A stretch of 64,000 nucleotides of DNA, from the NCBI GenBank assembly GCA_022820995.1, contig JAJEEM010000064.1, positions 1-64,000 of the forward strand, read 5' to 3'. Made by a program: the position numbers and the translations under genes. This stretch comes from Gemmatimonadota bacterium (lineage in GTDB: Bacteria > Gemmatimonadota > Gemmatimonadetes > Palauibacterales > Palauibacteraceae). Below, piece by piece: positions 43,618 through 52,021 of the stretch. The first letter of the stretch is position 1, and each line of letters opens with the position of its first letter. Under the pieces are notes generated by a model, which saw nothing but the letters and a program-made list of their open reading frames with translations, searched no databases and was not told where the DNA came from.

Positions 43618-45114
43618 GTGGAGGCGAACCGCGCCCTGATCACGCTGCTCGCCGTGGTCGCGTATCTCGCGCTCTGCATCGGCGTGGGACTCTGGTCGCT
43701 CCGGCGCACGAAGTCCACGAGCGATTTCTTCGTGGCCGGCCGCACCCTCGGGACGTTCGTGACCGCGTTCGCGATCTTCTCGAGCACGATGAGCGGGTTC
43801 GGGTTCGTGGGCGGTCCCGGCCTCATGTACTCGATGGGGACGAGTTCGATCTGGATTCTCGGTACGATCGTCATCTCCAACATCATCGTCCTCAACCTGG
43901 TGGCGAAACGCATCCGCATGGTGTCCGAGCTTCGCGAGTGCGTATCGCTCCCGGACGTGGCGGCCGCCCGTTACGGGAAACAGTCGGTGCGGGCTTCCGT
44001 GGCCGTCGTGATCCTGCTCGGCGTGCTGGGCTATCTCGCGACGCAGATCCTGGCGATGTCGATCGTGCTGCAGGGAGTGCTGGCGGAAGCCGGGGTGCTG
44101 GAGCACCCGAGCCTTGCGCTCTGCGTCGCCATCTCGTGCTCGGTCCTGATCTTCTACTCGGTCACCGGCGGGATCGTGGCCTCCGTCTACACGGATGTGA
44201 TCCAGGGCGTCATCATGGTCGTCGCGTCCGTCCTCGTCTTCGCCACGGTGCTCGGGACATTCGACGGCGGGCTCACCGAGATCAGCCGGATCGTGGCGGC
44301 CGACGACCGCGCGGCGGGCGGGCCGTGGGGGACGATCGGCCTCATGGGCGGGCTCGCGTGGTTCTTCGTGTTCGGCATCGGGGTCGCCGGGCAGCCGCAC
44401 ATCATCACCAAGTTCATGATGCTGCGGCGCATGAAGGAACTGCGCTACGTGATACCGGTCGGCGTCCTCGCCTACAGCTTCGCGGCGCTGCTGTGGATCG
44501 GGATCGGCTTCGCGATGCGGGCCCTGGTCATTACCGGCGGGCACCCGGCGCTCGCGACGCCGGACGCCGCCTCGCCGGAGTTTCTGCAGGCCTTCACGCA
44601 CCCGCTGCTCGCCGGCGCCGTCTTCGCCGCGCTGCTCGCCGCGATCATGTCCACGGCGGACGCGTTCCTGAACATCGGGACGGCCGCCATCATGCACGAT
44701 CTGCCGAACGCCATCCGGGGCCGGTCGCTCGGCAACGAACTCGCGTGGGCCCGCATCATCACGGTCCTGCTCGCGATCTCGGCCGCGCTGGTGGCGCTCT
44801 ACGCCGACGACCTCGTGGCGCTTCTCGGCGTGTTCGGCTGGGGCACGTTCGCGGCGGGCCTCGTCCCCGTCATCGCGATCGGACTCAACTGGAAACGGGC
44901 CAACGCCCTCGCGGCCAACGTCGCCATCGCCAGCAGCCTGCTCGTCAACTTCGGGCTCCGGTCCGGCTTCGGATTCGGCACCGTGCGCCTCCCGTACGGC
45001 GTCGACCACGGAGCCGCGGCGCTCCTCGTCTCCCTCGTCCTCTTCCTCTCCATCTCCCTCCTCACGAAGCCCGATCCCATCCCCCGCGACGTCGAGCGCG
45101 TGATGGAACTCTGA
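43618..45114 (+). CDS. Sodium:solute symporter (SSS family)
   Basis: A 498-residue transporter with about 13 helices. It shows the SSS features VAYLALCIGVGLWSLRRT, DFFVAGRTLGTFVTAFAIFSS and IMSTADAFLNIGTAAI. The family imports sugars, amino acids, nucleobases or osmolytes driven by Na+. The start is GTG (EANRALITLL). It follows the small membrane protein closely. The substrate is not evident. Confidence 0.93.
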   Translation: MEANRALITLLAVVAYLALCIGVGLWSLRRTKSTSDFFVAGRTLGTFVTAFAIFSSTMSGFGFVGGPGLMYSMGTSSIWILGTIVISNIIVLNLVAKRIRMVSELRECVSLPDVAAARYGKQSVRASVAVVILLGVLGYLATQILAMSIVLQGVLAEAGVLEHPSLALCVAISCSVLIFYSVTGGIVASVYTDVIQGVIMVVASVLVFATVLGTFDGGLTEISRIVAADDRAAGGPWGTIGLMGGLAWFFVFGIGVAGQPHIITKFMMLRRMKELRYVIPVGVLAYSFAALLWIGIGFAMRALVITGGHPALATPDAASPEFLQAFTHPLLAGAVFAALLAAIMSTADAFLNIGTAAIMHDLPNAIRGRSLGNELAWARIITVLLAISAALVALYADDLVALLGVFGWGTFAAGLVPVIAIGLNWKRANALAANVAIASSLLVNFGLRSGFGFGTVRLPYGVDHGAAALLVSLVLFLSISLLTKPDPIPRDVERVMEL

Positions 45115-45185
45115 GCTTCGAAACCTCAGGCGTGATGGCACGTAGAGTGCCCGGCCGACCGAACCAACTTCACTCCAGGATTCCC

Positions 45186-46094
45186 ATGTCGGAACCCGAC
45201 ATCGCCCGTCTTTCAGGCGTGACCCATCGATACGGATCCGTGGTCGCGCTGGAGGAGGTGGACCTCGAGGTCCGGCGCGGCGAGGTACTGGCGGTGCTGG
45301 GTCCCAACGGGGCGGGCAAGACGACGGCGATCCATCTGCTGCTCGGGAGCCTGCCCGTGCAGACCGGAAAGGCGACCGTCTTCGGACAGCGACCCGACGC
45401 TCCCGGGGTTCGAGCGCGCCGAGGCGCGATGCTCCAGATCTCCGGCGTACCCGATACGTTGACGGTGAGCGAACACATCGACCTTTTTCGCGCCTATTAC
45501 CCCACCCCCCTCGCGGCTGCCGACCTGCTCGCCATGGCGGGGATCGAGGGAATCGAGGGGCGGAGGTTCGGCAAGCTCTCCGGGGGACAGAAGCAGCGCG
45601 TCATGTTCGCCCTCGCCCTCTGTGGCGATCCGCACCTCGTTTTCCTCGATGAGCCCACCGCGGGCCTCGACGTGGAAGTCCGGCGCGGGCTGTGGGAGGA
45701 GATTCGTCGCCACCGCGAGTCCGGCCGGACCACGGTTCTGACGACGCACTATCTCGAAGAGGCGGACGCGCTCGCGGATCGCATCGTCGTCCTCCATCGC
45801 GGGCGCGTCATCGCGGAAGGCGCACCGTCGACGATCAAGTCCCGCACCGCCGCGCGCAGGGTGCGCTGCGTGACGCGCGTGACGGTAGACGCCGTGGCGT
45901 CCGTGCCCGGCGTCGTCAGGTCCGAGACCAGGGGCCAACACCTCGAGGTTCTGACGTCCCGCCCAGAGGCGCTGGTCCGCGAACTCTTCGACCGGGATCC
46001 AGACCTCCACGACCTGACCGTGGTCGGCGCGGGATTGGAAGAAGCGTTCCTCGCCCTCACGCGAGAGTCCGACGAACCGGAACCGGTCCGGTGA
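45186..46094 (+). CDS. ABC transporter ATP-binding protein
   Basis: A 302-residue DRR/ABC-2-type ATPase with Walker A GPNGAGKTT, signature LSGGQKQRVMFALAL, Walker B LVFLDEPTAGLDV and H-loop LTTHYLEEAD. It energises the permease encoded next, with which it overlaps by 4 nt. Such pairs export drugs, lipids or polymers. Confidence 0.94.
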   Translation: MSEPDIARLSGVTHRYGSVVALEEVDLEVRRGEVLAVLGPNGAGKTTAIHLLLGSLPVQTGKATVFGQRPDAPGVRARRGAMLQISGVPDTLTVSEHIDLFRAYYPTPLAAADLLAMAGIEGIEGRRFGKLSGGQKQRVMFALALCGDPHLVFLDEPTAGLDVEVRRGLWEEIRRHRESGRTTVLTTHYLEEADALADRIVVLHRGRVIAEGAPSTIKSRTAARRVRCVTRVTVDAVASVPGVVRSETRGQHLEVLTSRPEALVRELFDRDPDLHDLTVVGAGLEEAFLALTRESDEPEPVR

Positions 46095-46888
46095 CGGCGG
46101 CGACACGGGCCCATCGGTGGCGCATCTACGTGCTGGAGGCCCGGTACCAGTTCCTCATGGTGCTGCGGGAGCCCGCCTTCGCGATCCCGACGCTGCTCTT
46201 CCCCCTGATCTTCTACCTGTTCTTCGGCGTGGTCCTGGGCGCGAGGAGCTTTTCCGCCGCCGCGCCCACGTACATGCTGGCGACGTACAGCGTCTTCGGG
46301 GTCATGGGCCCTTCGCTGTTCGGTTTCGGCGCCGGGCTCGCCATGGAACGCGATTCGGGCGTTCTCCTCCTCAAACGGACCACCCCGATGCCGGCGGCCG
46401 CCTATCTGCTCGCCAAGGTCGCGATGGCGATCGCCTTCGGAGCGGCCGTCATCCTGGGGATCTTCCTGCTCGGCGCCCATGGAGCCGGCGTGGTGCTGTA
46501 CCGCTGGCAGTGGTTCGCCCTGGCCGGAGTCGTGCTCGCCGGAGTGATCCCCTTCTGCGCACTGGGGCTTGCCGTCGGTGCGTGGTCCAGGGGGCGCGGC
46601 GCCGTGGCCATCACCAACCTCGTGTTCCTGCCCATGGCCATGCTGTCCGGACTCTGGATCCCGATCACGATCTTTCCGGCGGCCCTGCAGGACGTCGCCA
46701 ACGCGTTGCCGGCCTATCACCAGGCGCAGCTTGCGCTCAAGATCATCGATATGGACGGGGGACAGGCCACGCTCCTGCACGTCGCGGTGCTCGGGGTTCA
46801 ATCGCTCGCCCTTCTCGCCGTCGCCGCTTTCGGCTTCCGGCGGGCGGGGACCGGCGCCGTCTCGATGCGCCCGGGAGGAACGTCATGA
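46091..46888 (+). CDS. ABC-2-type transporter permease
   Basis: From the GTG overlapping the ATPase stop, this protein has 265 residues and six predicted helices (FAIPTLLFPLIFYLFFGVVLG, YSVFGVMGPSLFGFGAGLA, VAMAIAFGAAVILGIFLLG, FALAGVVLAGVIPFCALGLAVGAW, ITNLVFLPMAMLSGLWIPITIFP, and a C-terminal one). It is an ABC-2 membrane subunit. Its stop overlaps the amidohydrolase ATG (ATGA), so all three genes are co-translated. Confidence 0.92.
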   Translation: MTAATRAHRWRIYVLEARYQFLMVLREPAFAIPTLLFPLIFYLFFGVVLGARSFSAAAPTYMLATYSVFGVMGPSLFGFGAGLAMERDSGVLLLKRTTPMPAAAYLLAKVAMAIAFGAAVILGIFLLGAHGAGVVLYRWQWFALAGVVLAGVIPFCALGLAVGAWSRGRGAVAITNLVFLPMAMLSGLWIPITIFPAALQDVANALPAYHQAQLALKIIDMDGGQATLLHVAVLGVQSLALLAVAAFGFRRAGTGAVSMRPGGTS

Positions 46889-48711
46889 AAGCGGGAAACC
46901 GATCGGGTACCCGAAGTCTGTGGATTCTTGCCGTCGCGGCCGCGGGATTCATCGCCGCCCTCGCGACGCTTCCGGTGCCCGAGTCGGCGGCGGCTCCCGG
47001 GCAGGAGGTGCCGGAGAGCCGCTTCGCGGTCGTGGATGTGACGCTGTTCGATGGCGAAACGTTCCGGCGGAACCAGGATGTGTGGATCGAGGACGGCCGG
47101 GTGCGCGGGCTCGGGCCGAGGCTCCGGCTGCCGGAGGACCTGCCTCGCGTCGACGGGCGGGGCCACACGCTGCTGCCCGGCCTCATCGACGGCCACGTCC
47201 ACACCTTCGGCGGCACGCTGAACGACGCGCTGCGCTTCGGCGTGACCTCCGTACTCGACCAGTTCACCGATCCCGCTCTCCTGACGGGAGCGAGAGCGGC
47301 CCGGGACGAAATCGCGCGCACGGCCGAAGCCGACCTCTTCTCCGCGGGCATGCTGGCGACGGCGCCGGGCGGTCACGGCACGCAGTTCGGGATGGCGGTG
47401 GAGCCGCTCACGGAGCCCGCGAGCGCCGCGGCCTGGGTGCGGGCGCGGAAGGACGAGGGCTCCGACTGGATCAAGATCATCTCGGAGGATGGGGCGGCCC
47501 ATGGCGGCGAGCTGCAATTCCCGGCTCTCGACCGCGAGACGATCGGCGCGCTGATTACGGCGGCCCATGCGGAGGAACTGCTGGCCGTCGTCCACGTCAC
47601 GGGGATCGAGCGGGCGCTCGAAGCGGTCTCGCAGGGTGCGGACGGTCTGGTACACGTCTGGATCGACGAGGTCATCGCCGAGGAGGACGCCCGTCGCGTC
47701 GCGGAGGCGGGGGTGTTCGTCGTTCCGACGCTGTCCGTCATCGCGAGCATGTTCGGCGACTCCACCGGACTGCGGGTGCTCGACGAGACCGACGAAGAAC
47801 TGATCTCGCCCATGCAGTGGGGGACGCTGGGCGATCGGTCGTATCTGCGCACGGGGACGGAAGGCGAGGCGGCGCTGGAGAACGTGCGGCGCCTGCACGA
47901 GGCGGGCGTCCGCATCGTCGCCGGAACGGATGCACCCAATCCCGGGACGGGGGCGGGGATCTCGATGCACAGCGAGCTTCGCCTCCTGGCGCGGGCCGGT
48001 CTGGCCAGCGACGCGGTGCTCGCCGCCGCGACGTCGGCGGCCGCGGAGGCGTTCCGGATCCCCGAGCGCGGCCGCATCGCGGAGGGCCACGTGGCCGACC
48101 TCGTGCTCGTGCGGGGCGACGTCGAGAGCGACGTGTCACACACGACCGGCATCGTCACGATCTGGAAGGACGGCTACGCAGTGGCGCGCGAGCCTGCGGC
48201 GACGGGGTCCGCCCCGGAGATCGCGTCGGCGCCCGACGGACCGATCGTTGTCGACTTCGAGGACGGGATCGACGCCGGTTTCGGTTCCGGCTGGCAGGTG
48301 ACGACGGATGCGATGAACGGCGGCGCCTCCACGGCCGAGTTGGCGGTGGAGGCCGGCGCCCTCGTCGTGCGCGGCGAGACGAAGGCGGGGTTCCCGTTCC
48401 CCTGGGCGGGCGCCATCTGGTTTACCGGCCCGCAACCCATGCAGGCCGTCGACTTCTCGGGCCGCACCACCCTCCGGTTCCGGACGCGGGGAGATGGACG
48501 TCCCTACACCGTGATGCTGTTCGGGGCCGGGGCTGCAGGGACCGTGCCGCCCGCGGTGCCGTTCACGGCCGGGCCGGAGTGGGCCGTGGTCGAGATCCCG
48601 CTTGAGAGCTTCTCCACCGCCGACCCGACGATCATCGCCGGCCTCGCGTTCGTGGCCCAGGCCCCGCTCGGATCGTTCACCTTCGAACTGGACGACGTCG
48701 AAATCCGCTGA
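46885..48711 (+). CDS. Amidohydrolase-CIA30-like fusion protein
   Basis: A 608-residue protein with a signal anchor (SLWILAVAAAGFIAALATLP). Residues about 45-435 are an imidazolonepropionase-like amidohydrolase with GLIDGHVHTFGG, WIKIISED, VVHVTG, GLVHVW and AGTDAPNPGTG. Residues about 445-608 (VVDFEDGIDAGFGSGWQV and following, ending FTFELDDVEIR) are a sandwich domain like CIA30 or a carbohydrate-binding module. The signal, the coupling to an ABC exporter and the extra binding domain point to an extracytoplasmic hydrolase; its substrate is unknown. Confidence 0.86.
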   Translation: MKAGNRSGTRSLWILAVAAAGFIAALATLPVPESAAAPGQEVPESRFAVVDVTLFDGETFRRNQDVWIEDGRVRGLGPRLRLPEDLPRVDGRGHTLLPGLIDGHVHTFGGTLNDALRFGVTSVLDQFTDPALLTGARAARDEIARTAEADLFSAGMLATAPGGHGTQFGMAVEPLTEPASAAAWVRARKDEGSDWIKIISEDGAAHGGELQFPALDRETIGALITAAHAEELLAVVHVTGIERALEAVSQGADGLVHVWIDEVIAEEDARRVAEAGVFVVPTLSVIASMFGDSTGLRVLDETDEELISPMQWGTLGDRSYLRTGTEGEAALENVRRLHEAGVRIVAGTDAPNPGTGAGISMHSELRLLARAGLASDAVLAAATSAAAEAFRIPERGRIAEGHVADLVLVRGDVESDVSHTTGIVTIWKDGYAVAREPAATGSAPEIASAPDGPIVVDFEDGIDAGFGSGWQVTTDAMNGGASTAELAVEAGALVVRGETKAGFPFPWAGAIWFTGPQPMQAVDFSGRTTLRFRTRGDGRPYTVMLFGAGAAGTVPPAVPFTAGPEWAVVEIPLESFSTADPTIIAGLAFVAQAPLGSFTFELDDVEIR

Positions 48712-48753
48712 CCTTCGCCGCGACCGGCTGTCCGTCCAGCGCCGGAGTTTCTT

Positions 48754-48782
48754 GAAAATCCGCAGTTGAACTGCGGATTTTC
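48754..48782. terminator. Perfect hairpin between amidohydrolase and AAA genes
   Basis: Arms GAAAATCCGCAGTT and AACTGCGGATTTTC are perfect 14-bp complements around one base. It begins 43 nt after the amidohydrolase stop and ends 18 nt before the AAA/DUF4143 ATG. It could be a terminator with a short U-run or an operator for the AAA gene; sequence alone does not decide. Confidence 0.6.
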
Positions 48783-48799
48783 ACGCATTATCTTGCGGC

Positions 48800-49957
48800 A
48801 TGTACATTGAACGGCCGACACCCGCGCGTCGCATCCGGGAAGAACTCACGGTGCATCCCTGTGTTGCGCTCACCGGCCCGCGCCAGTGCGGGAAGTCCAC
48901 GCTGGCCGGGCGGATCGCGGCCGAGGACTCGGCGAGCGCGTACTTCGATCTCGAGGCGGGAGTCGGCCGACGCCGGTTGGCCACGCCCGAGCAGACGCTC
49001 TCCCGACTCGAGGGGCTGGTCGTCATCGACGAGATCCAGCGTGAGCCCTCGCTGTTCGAGACGATCCGCGTGCTCGTGGACCGTCCCGAAAATCGCGCGC
49101 AGTTCCTGCTTCTCGGCAGCGCTTCCCCGCGGCTCGTCAGGGGCGTTTCCGAATCGCTCGCGGGCCGGGTGGGACTCGTCGACCTGGGAGGGTTCCATCT
49201 TGGCGAAGTGGACCCGCAGGGATGGCGGGCGCTCTGGACGCGCGGCGGCTTCCCGCGCAGCTACCTGGCGCCGGATGATCGCCGCTCCATCCTGTGGCGC
49301 CGGAGCTTCGTACGCACCTTCCTCGAGCGAGACATCCCGCAACTCGGGATCACGATTCCAGCCGAACGGTTGAGGCGATTCTGGACCATGATCGCCCATT
49401 ACCACGGCCAGACGTGGAACGGCGCGGAGTTCGCCCGCGCGCTGGGCACGAGCGAAGCCACGGCGCGCAGCTATCTCGATGTCCTGACCGGCGCCTTCAT
49501 GGTCCGTGCGCTCCCGCCGTGGTTCGAGAACCTGAAGAAGCGGCAGGTGAAGGCGCCGAAAGTCTACGTCCGGGACACGGGACTCCTGCACGAACTGCTG
49601 GATCTGTCCGGTGAGCTGGCACTCGCGGGCCACCACAAGGTCGGCGCGTCCTTCGAGGGGTTCGCGGTGGAACAACTGCTCGCCGGTCTCGACACGCGGG
49701 ACGCGTATTTCTGGGCGACGCACGGCGGCGCGGAACTGGATCTGCTCGTCCTTCGCGGAGGGAAGAGGTATGGCTTCGAGTGCAAGTTCGCCGATGCGCC
49801 CGGCACCACTCGATCCATGCGGGTTGCGCTGGAAGACCTTGGCCTCTCACACCTCTGGATCATCTATCCGGGAGAGGAAGCCTACCCGCTCGACGACCGG
49901 ATCTCGGTCCTCCCCATGTCGCGGGTCGGCGAGGTGGCGGCCACCCTCGCGCGATGA
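48800..49957 (+). CDS. AAA ATPase with DUF4143 domain (second copy)
   Basis: A 385-residue protein with Walker A GPRQCGKSTL, Walker B LVVIDEIQREPSL, arginine-rich sensor region and a helix-turn-helix-like ALGTSEATARSYL. The C-terminal part has GGAELDLLVLRGG and FECKFAD, the core acids of a PD-(D/E)XK-like fold. It is a different subfamily from the copy at 23143. The biological role of this family is unsettled. Confidence 0.88.
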   Translation: MYIERPTPARRIREELTVHPCVALTGPRQCGKSTLAGRIAAEDSASAYFDLEAGVGRRRLATPEQTLSRLEGLVVIDEIQREPSLFETIRVLVDRPENRAQFLLLGSASPRLVRGVSESLAGRVGLVDLGGFHLGEVDPQGWRALWTRGGFPRSYLAPDDRRSILWRRSFVRTFLERDIPQLGITIPAERLRRFWTMIAHYHGQTWNGAEFARALGTSEATARSYLDVLTGAFMVRALPPWFENLKKRQVKAPKVYVRDTGLLHELLDLSGELALAGHHKVGASFEGFAVEQLLAGLDTRDAYFWATHGGAELDLLVLRGGKRYGFECKFADAPGTTRSMRVALEDLGLSHLWIIYPGEEAYPLDDRISVLPMSRVGEVAATLAR

Positions 49958-49984
49958 CGACCGGCGCACTTCAGGCGTGCCCCC

Positions 49985-51436
49985 TCAGCGGACGCCGACC
50001 TGGCCGGCGACGGCGGCTGTGAGCCGATCCGGGTCGTAGCCCAGACCGTCCTTGAACACGAGGCGCACGTTGCGGATGTCCGAGGGCCGGAGTTCGATGT
50101 CGCCCTCGATCACGATGAGGTCGGCGAGCTTGCCCGGGGCGACCGTGCCCAGGTCTTCATCGAGGCCGAGGATGCGCGCCCCGTTTGCGCTCACGATCCG
50201 GACGGCGACCGCCGGTTCGAAACCCGCCCCGACGAGAATCTCGAAATTCCGCTGGTCGCCGTAGCCGGGCAGCGCGCCCCACGCCGGATCCACGCCCGCC
50301 GCCAGCACACCGCCCGCCTCCACGAAGGCGAGTTCGAAGTCGAGCATGTTCTCGAACAGGTCGATCATCCACGGCATCTCCGTCGTCCGGAAGATCGACC
50401 GCCGCTCCATCTCCGCCTCCACAACGTGGTCCGGGAGCGCGTCCAGATCGCGCTCCGTGAGGTCGGGCACGAGGGGCGTGGCCTGCTCGGCGACGGCCAC
50501 GGTGGAGGTCATGGCGACGCCGGCGGCGACCATCTCGGAGATCGTCTCGGCCACCCGGGGGTCCTCCATGTCCAGCTCCGCGATGCTTCGCTGGTAGTTG
50601 GGACTGCATCTGTCCGGTTCCCGCGTGGTGTCGTACTCGGAGTTGGCCCACAGGCCGTGCTCGAGGTTGTCGATCCCCATCGCCGTGGCCTCGCGAAAGC
50701 CTACCGAGCACAGATGCGCCGTGACCTTCATGCCCTGGCGGTGCGCCTCGTCGATGATCGTGCCCAGCGCCTCGCGCGTGATCTGCGTGTAGGCCTTGAT
50801 CCACTCCGCCCCCTCCGCGGCCCAGTAGCGCACGTACCGGCGCGCCGCCTCCTCGTCCCGAATCGCATACATCCCGAGATCCCGGAGGCGCTCGTCCGGT
50901 CCGGGGCTGATGACGTAGGGGGCGGTGATAAGGATGCGGGGGCCGGGCGTCTCTCCTCGCTCGATGGCGCCCTTGAGCGAGATGTCCTGGTACGGGGAGA
51001 CGCTCCCTGTCGTTCGTACGGTGGTGACCCCGGCCCCGAGATAGAGTCGCGGACCCGAGTACTGCATCTGCGACGCGCGCGGCGTGGACTGATAGTAGAA
51101 CATGTGGTTGTGGAGCCCGACCATCCCCGGCATGACCGAATGGCCCTCCAGGTCCAGCCGTTCGGCGCCCGACGGGATCTCGACCTCGCCCGTCGCGCCC
51201 ACGCTCTCGATCCGGTTCCCGCGGATGACGATCGTTTGCCCCGGACGCGCGGATCCGCCGGTGCCGTCGAACAGGAGCACGTTCTCGAGCGCGACCACCG
51301 GCGAGGAGACGGAGAGATAGGACCTCACCTCCCCGGACAGAGCGTCGCGATCCTGACCCTTCGCGGGTTCTCCGCCGAGAAAGAGAATGGCCATCGAACC
51401 GAGAATCCGTGGGCAGGTGCGCACTCTCTTCTCCAT
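49985..51436 (-). CDS. Secreted amidohydrolase
   Basis: From the ATG after AAGGAGC this protein has 483 residues and a short signal (ILGSMAILFLGGEPAKG). It is an imidazolonepropionase-like amidohydrolase: GMVGLHNHMFYY, WIKAYTQI, TAHLCS, NLEHGLW and Asp in AGVDPAWG. The beta-sandwich ends with GTVAPGKLADLIVIEGD. It acts outside the cytoplasm, possibly as a dipeptidase-like or cyclic-amide hydrolase. It is divergent from the amidohydrolase at 52022, with the inverted-repeat elements between. Confidence 0.9.
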   Translation of the reverse strand: MEKRVRTCPRILGSMAILFLGGEPAKGQDRDALSGEVRSYLSVSSPVVALENVLLFDGTGGSARPGQTIVIRGNRIESVGATGEVEIPSGAERLDLEGHSVMPGMVGLHNHMFYYQSTPRASQMQYSGPRLYLGAGVTTVRTTGSVSPYQDISLKGAIERGETPGPRILITAPYVISPGPDERLRDLGMYAIRDEEAARRYVRYWAAEGAEWIKAYTQITREALGTIIDEAHRQGMKVTAHLCSVGFREATAMGIDNLEHGLWANSEYDTTREPDRCSPNYQRSIAELDMEDPRVAETISEMVAAGVAMTSTVAVAEQATPLVPDLTERDLDALPDHVVEAEMERRSIFRTTEMPWMIDLFENMLDFELAFVEAGGVLAAGVDPAWGALPGYGDQRNFEILVGAGFEPAVAVRIVSANGARILGLDEDLGTVAPGKLADLIVIEGDIELRPSDIRNVRLVFKDGLGYDPDRLTAAVAGQVGVR

Positions 51437-51511
51437 GGTCTTGCTCCTTTGTGTTCGGCGGGAATGTTTGAGCGTAGATCCCGTCGTCCGAGACGGAAAG
51501 ATCGGCCCGGT

Positions 51512-51660
51512 GAGGAGGGGAGTGTCGGCGTCGGCTGGCTGGTGAACGCCGCGACCATGCTCCGCCGCCTGCGGGACACACCGCCGCGGGGGGGCCACAG
51601 GGCCACGGAGCCGATTGGCAGGCGTTCAAGGCTGGCGCCGCCGCCGACACTCCCCTCCTC
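51512..51660. repeat. Inverted-repeat element A
   Basis: Outer arms of 19 bp (GAGGAGGGGAGTGTCGGCG and complement) enclose a second stem TGAACGCC/GGCGTTCA at 51543-51550 and 51621-51628. The roughly 70-nt centre is unlike that of element B. The 16-mer GCTGGTGAACGCCGCG and the 18-mer GGCGTTCAAGGCTGGCGC are shared with element B in the opposite orientation. A long RNA or DNA hairpin is predicted. Confidence 0.75.
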
Positions 51661-51740
51661 CCCTTCTGCACCGCACGCTCTGCACCCCTGCGCAGCGCAG
51701 CCCACCAGCAAGCAAGCCCGGCCATCGCCTGCCCTCATCT

Positions 51741-51919
51741 CATCGGCGACGGGCGGGTGATGGGCGTGTCGCCGCTTGCGCCAGCCTTGAACGCCCTCGA
51801 ATCCGCGGACCGGCGATGTGCCAACCCCGCGACGATCCGCACCCCGACCCATCCGGCATCGCCGCGGCGTTCACCAGCAAGCAAGCGGCGACACGTCCAT
51901 CACCCGTCCCACCCCGATG
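51741..51919. repeat. Inverted-repeat element B
   Basis: Outer arms at 51748-51779 and 51881-51910 pair with few mismatches (GTGTCGCCGCTTGC against GCAAGCGGCGACAC). CATCGG and CCGATG extend the base. The inner stem TGAACGCC/GGCGTTCA is the same as in element A, and the central loop differs. It lies inverted relative to A, so the two are diverged members of one structured repeat family. Confidence 0.75.
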
Positions 51920-52021
51920 CACACCTTGTCTCGGACGGTGATCTCCGTCAGCGTAGATGCGATCGTCCGGGACGGTTGGACCCGGATACACCGGAAGTGG
52001 ACTTGACCAGGGAGCTTCGCC

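Larger units (their letters stand above)
51437..52021. other. 585-bp intergenic region with flanking direct repeats
   Basis: This stretch has no supportable gene, and the small ORFs in it are shadows of repeats. A 26-nt sequence beginning AGCGTAGAT and ending GACGG occurs at 51471-51496 and, with four mismatches, in the same orientation at 51950-51975. Each copy sits 35-47 nt upstream of one of the two divergent amidohydrolase genes and contains a small CGTCC/GACG dyad, so it may be a shared operator. Between them lie two large inverted elements (entered separately) and a truncated fragment with CACCAGCAAGCAAGC near 51700. Confidence 0.7.

Noticed and set aside
42910-45141. 743-residue minus-strand ORF opposite the symporter genes
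   Set aside because: It is a charged shadow peptide lying across two genes with clear membrane helices on the plus strand.
45137-45151. GGCAC/GTGCC dyad before the ABC ATPase gene
   Set aside because: Five-base arms are expected by chance in high-GC DNA and no second site supports it.
51512-51919. Integron attC sites
   Set aside because: The inverted repeats lack the GTTRRRY/RYYYAAC core sites at their ends and no integrase is nearby.
51325-51941. Small ORFs within the inverted-repeat region on both strands
   Set aside because: They span the palindromic elements, encode repeated Arg/Pro-rich peptides in both orientations and have no start context.
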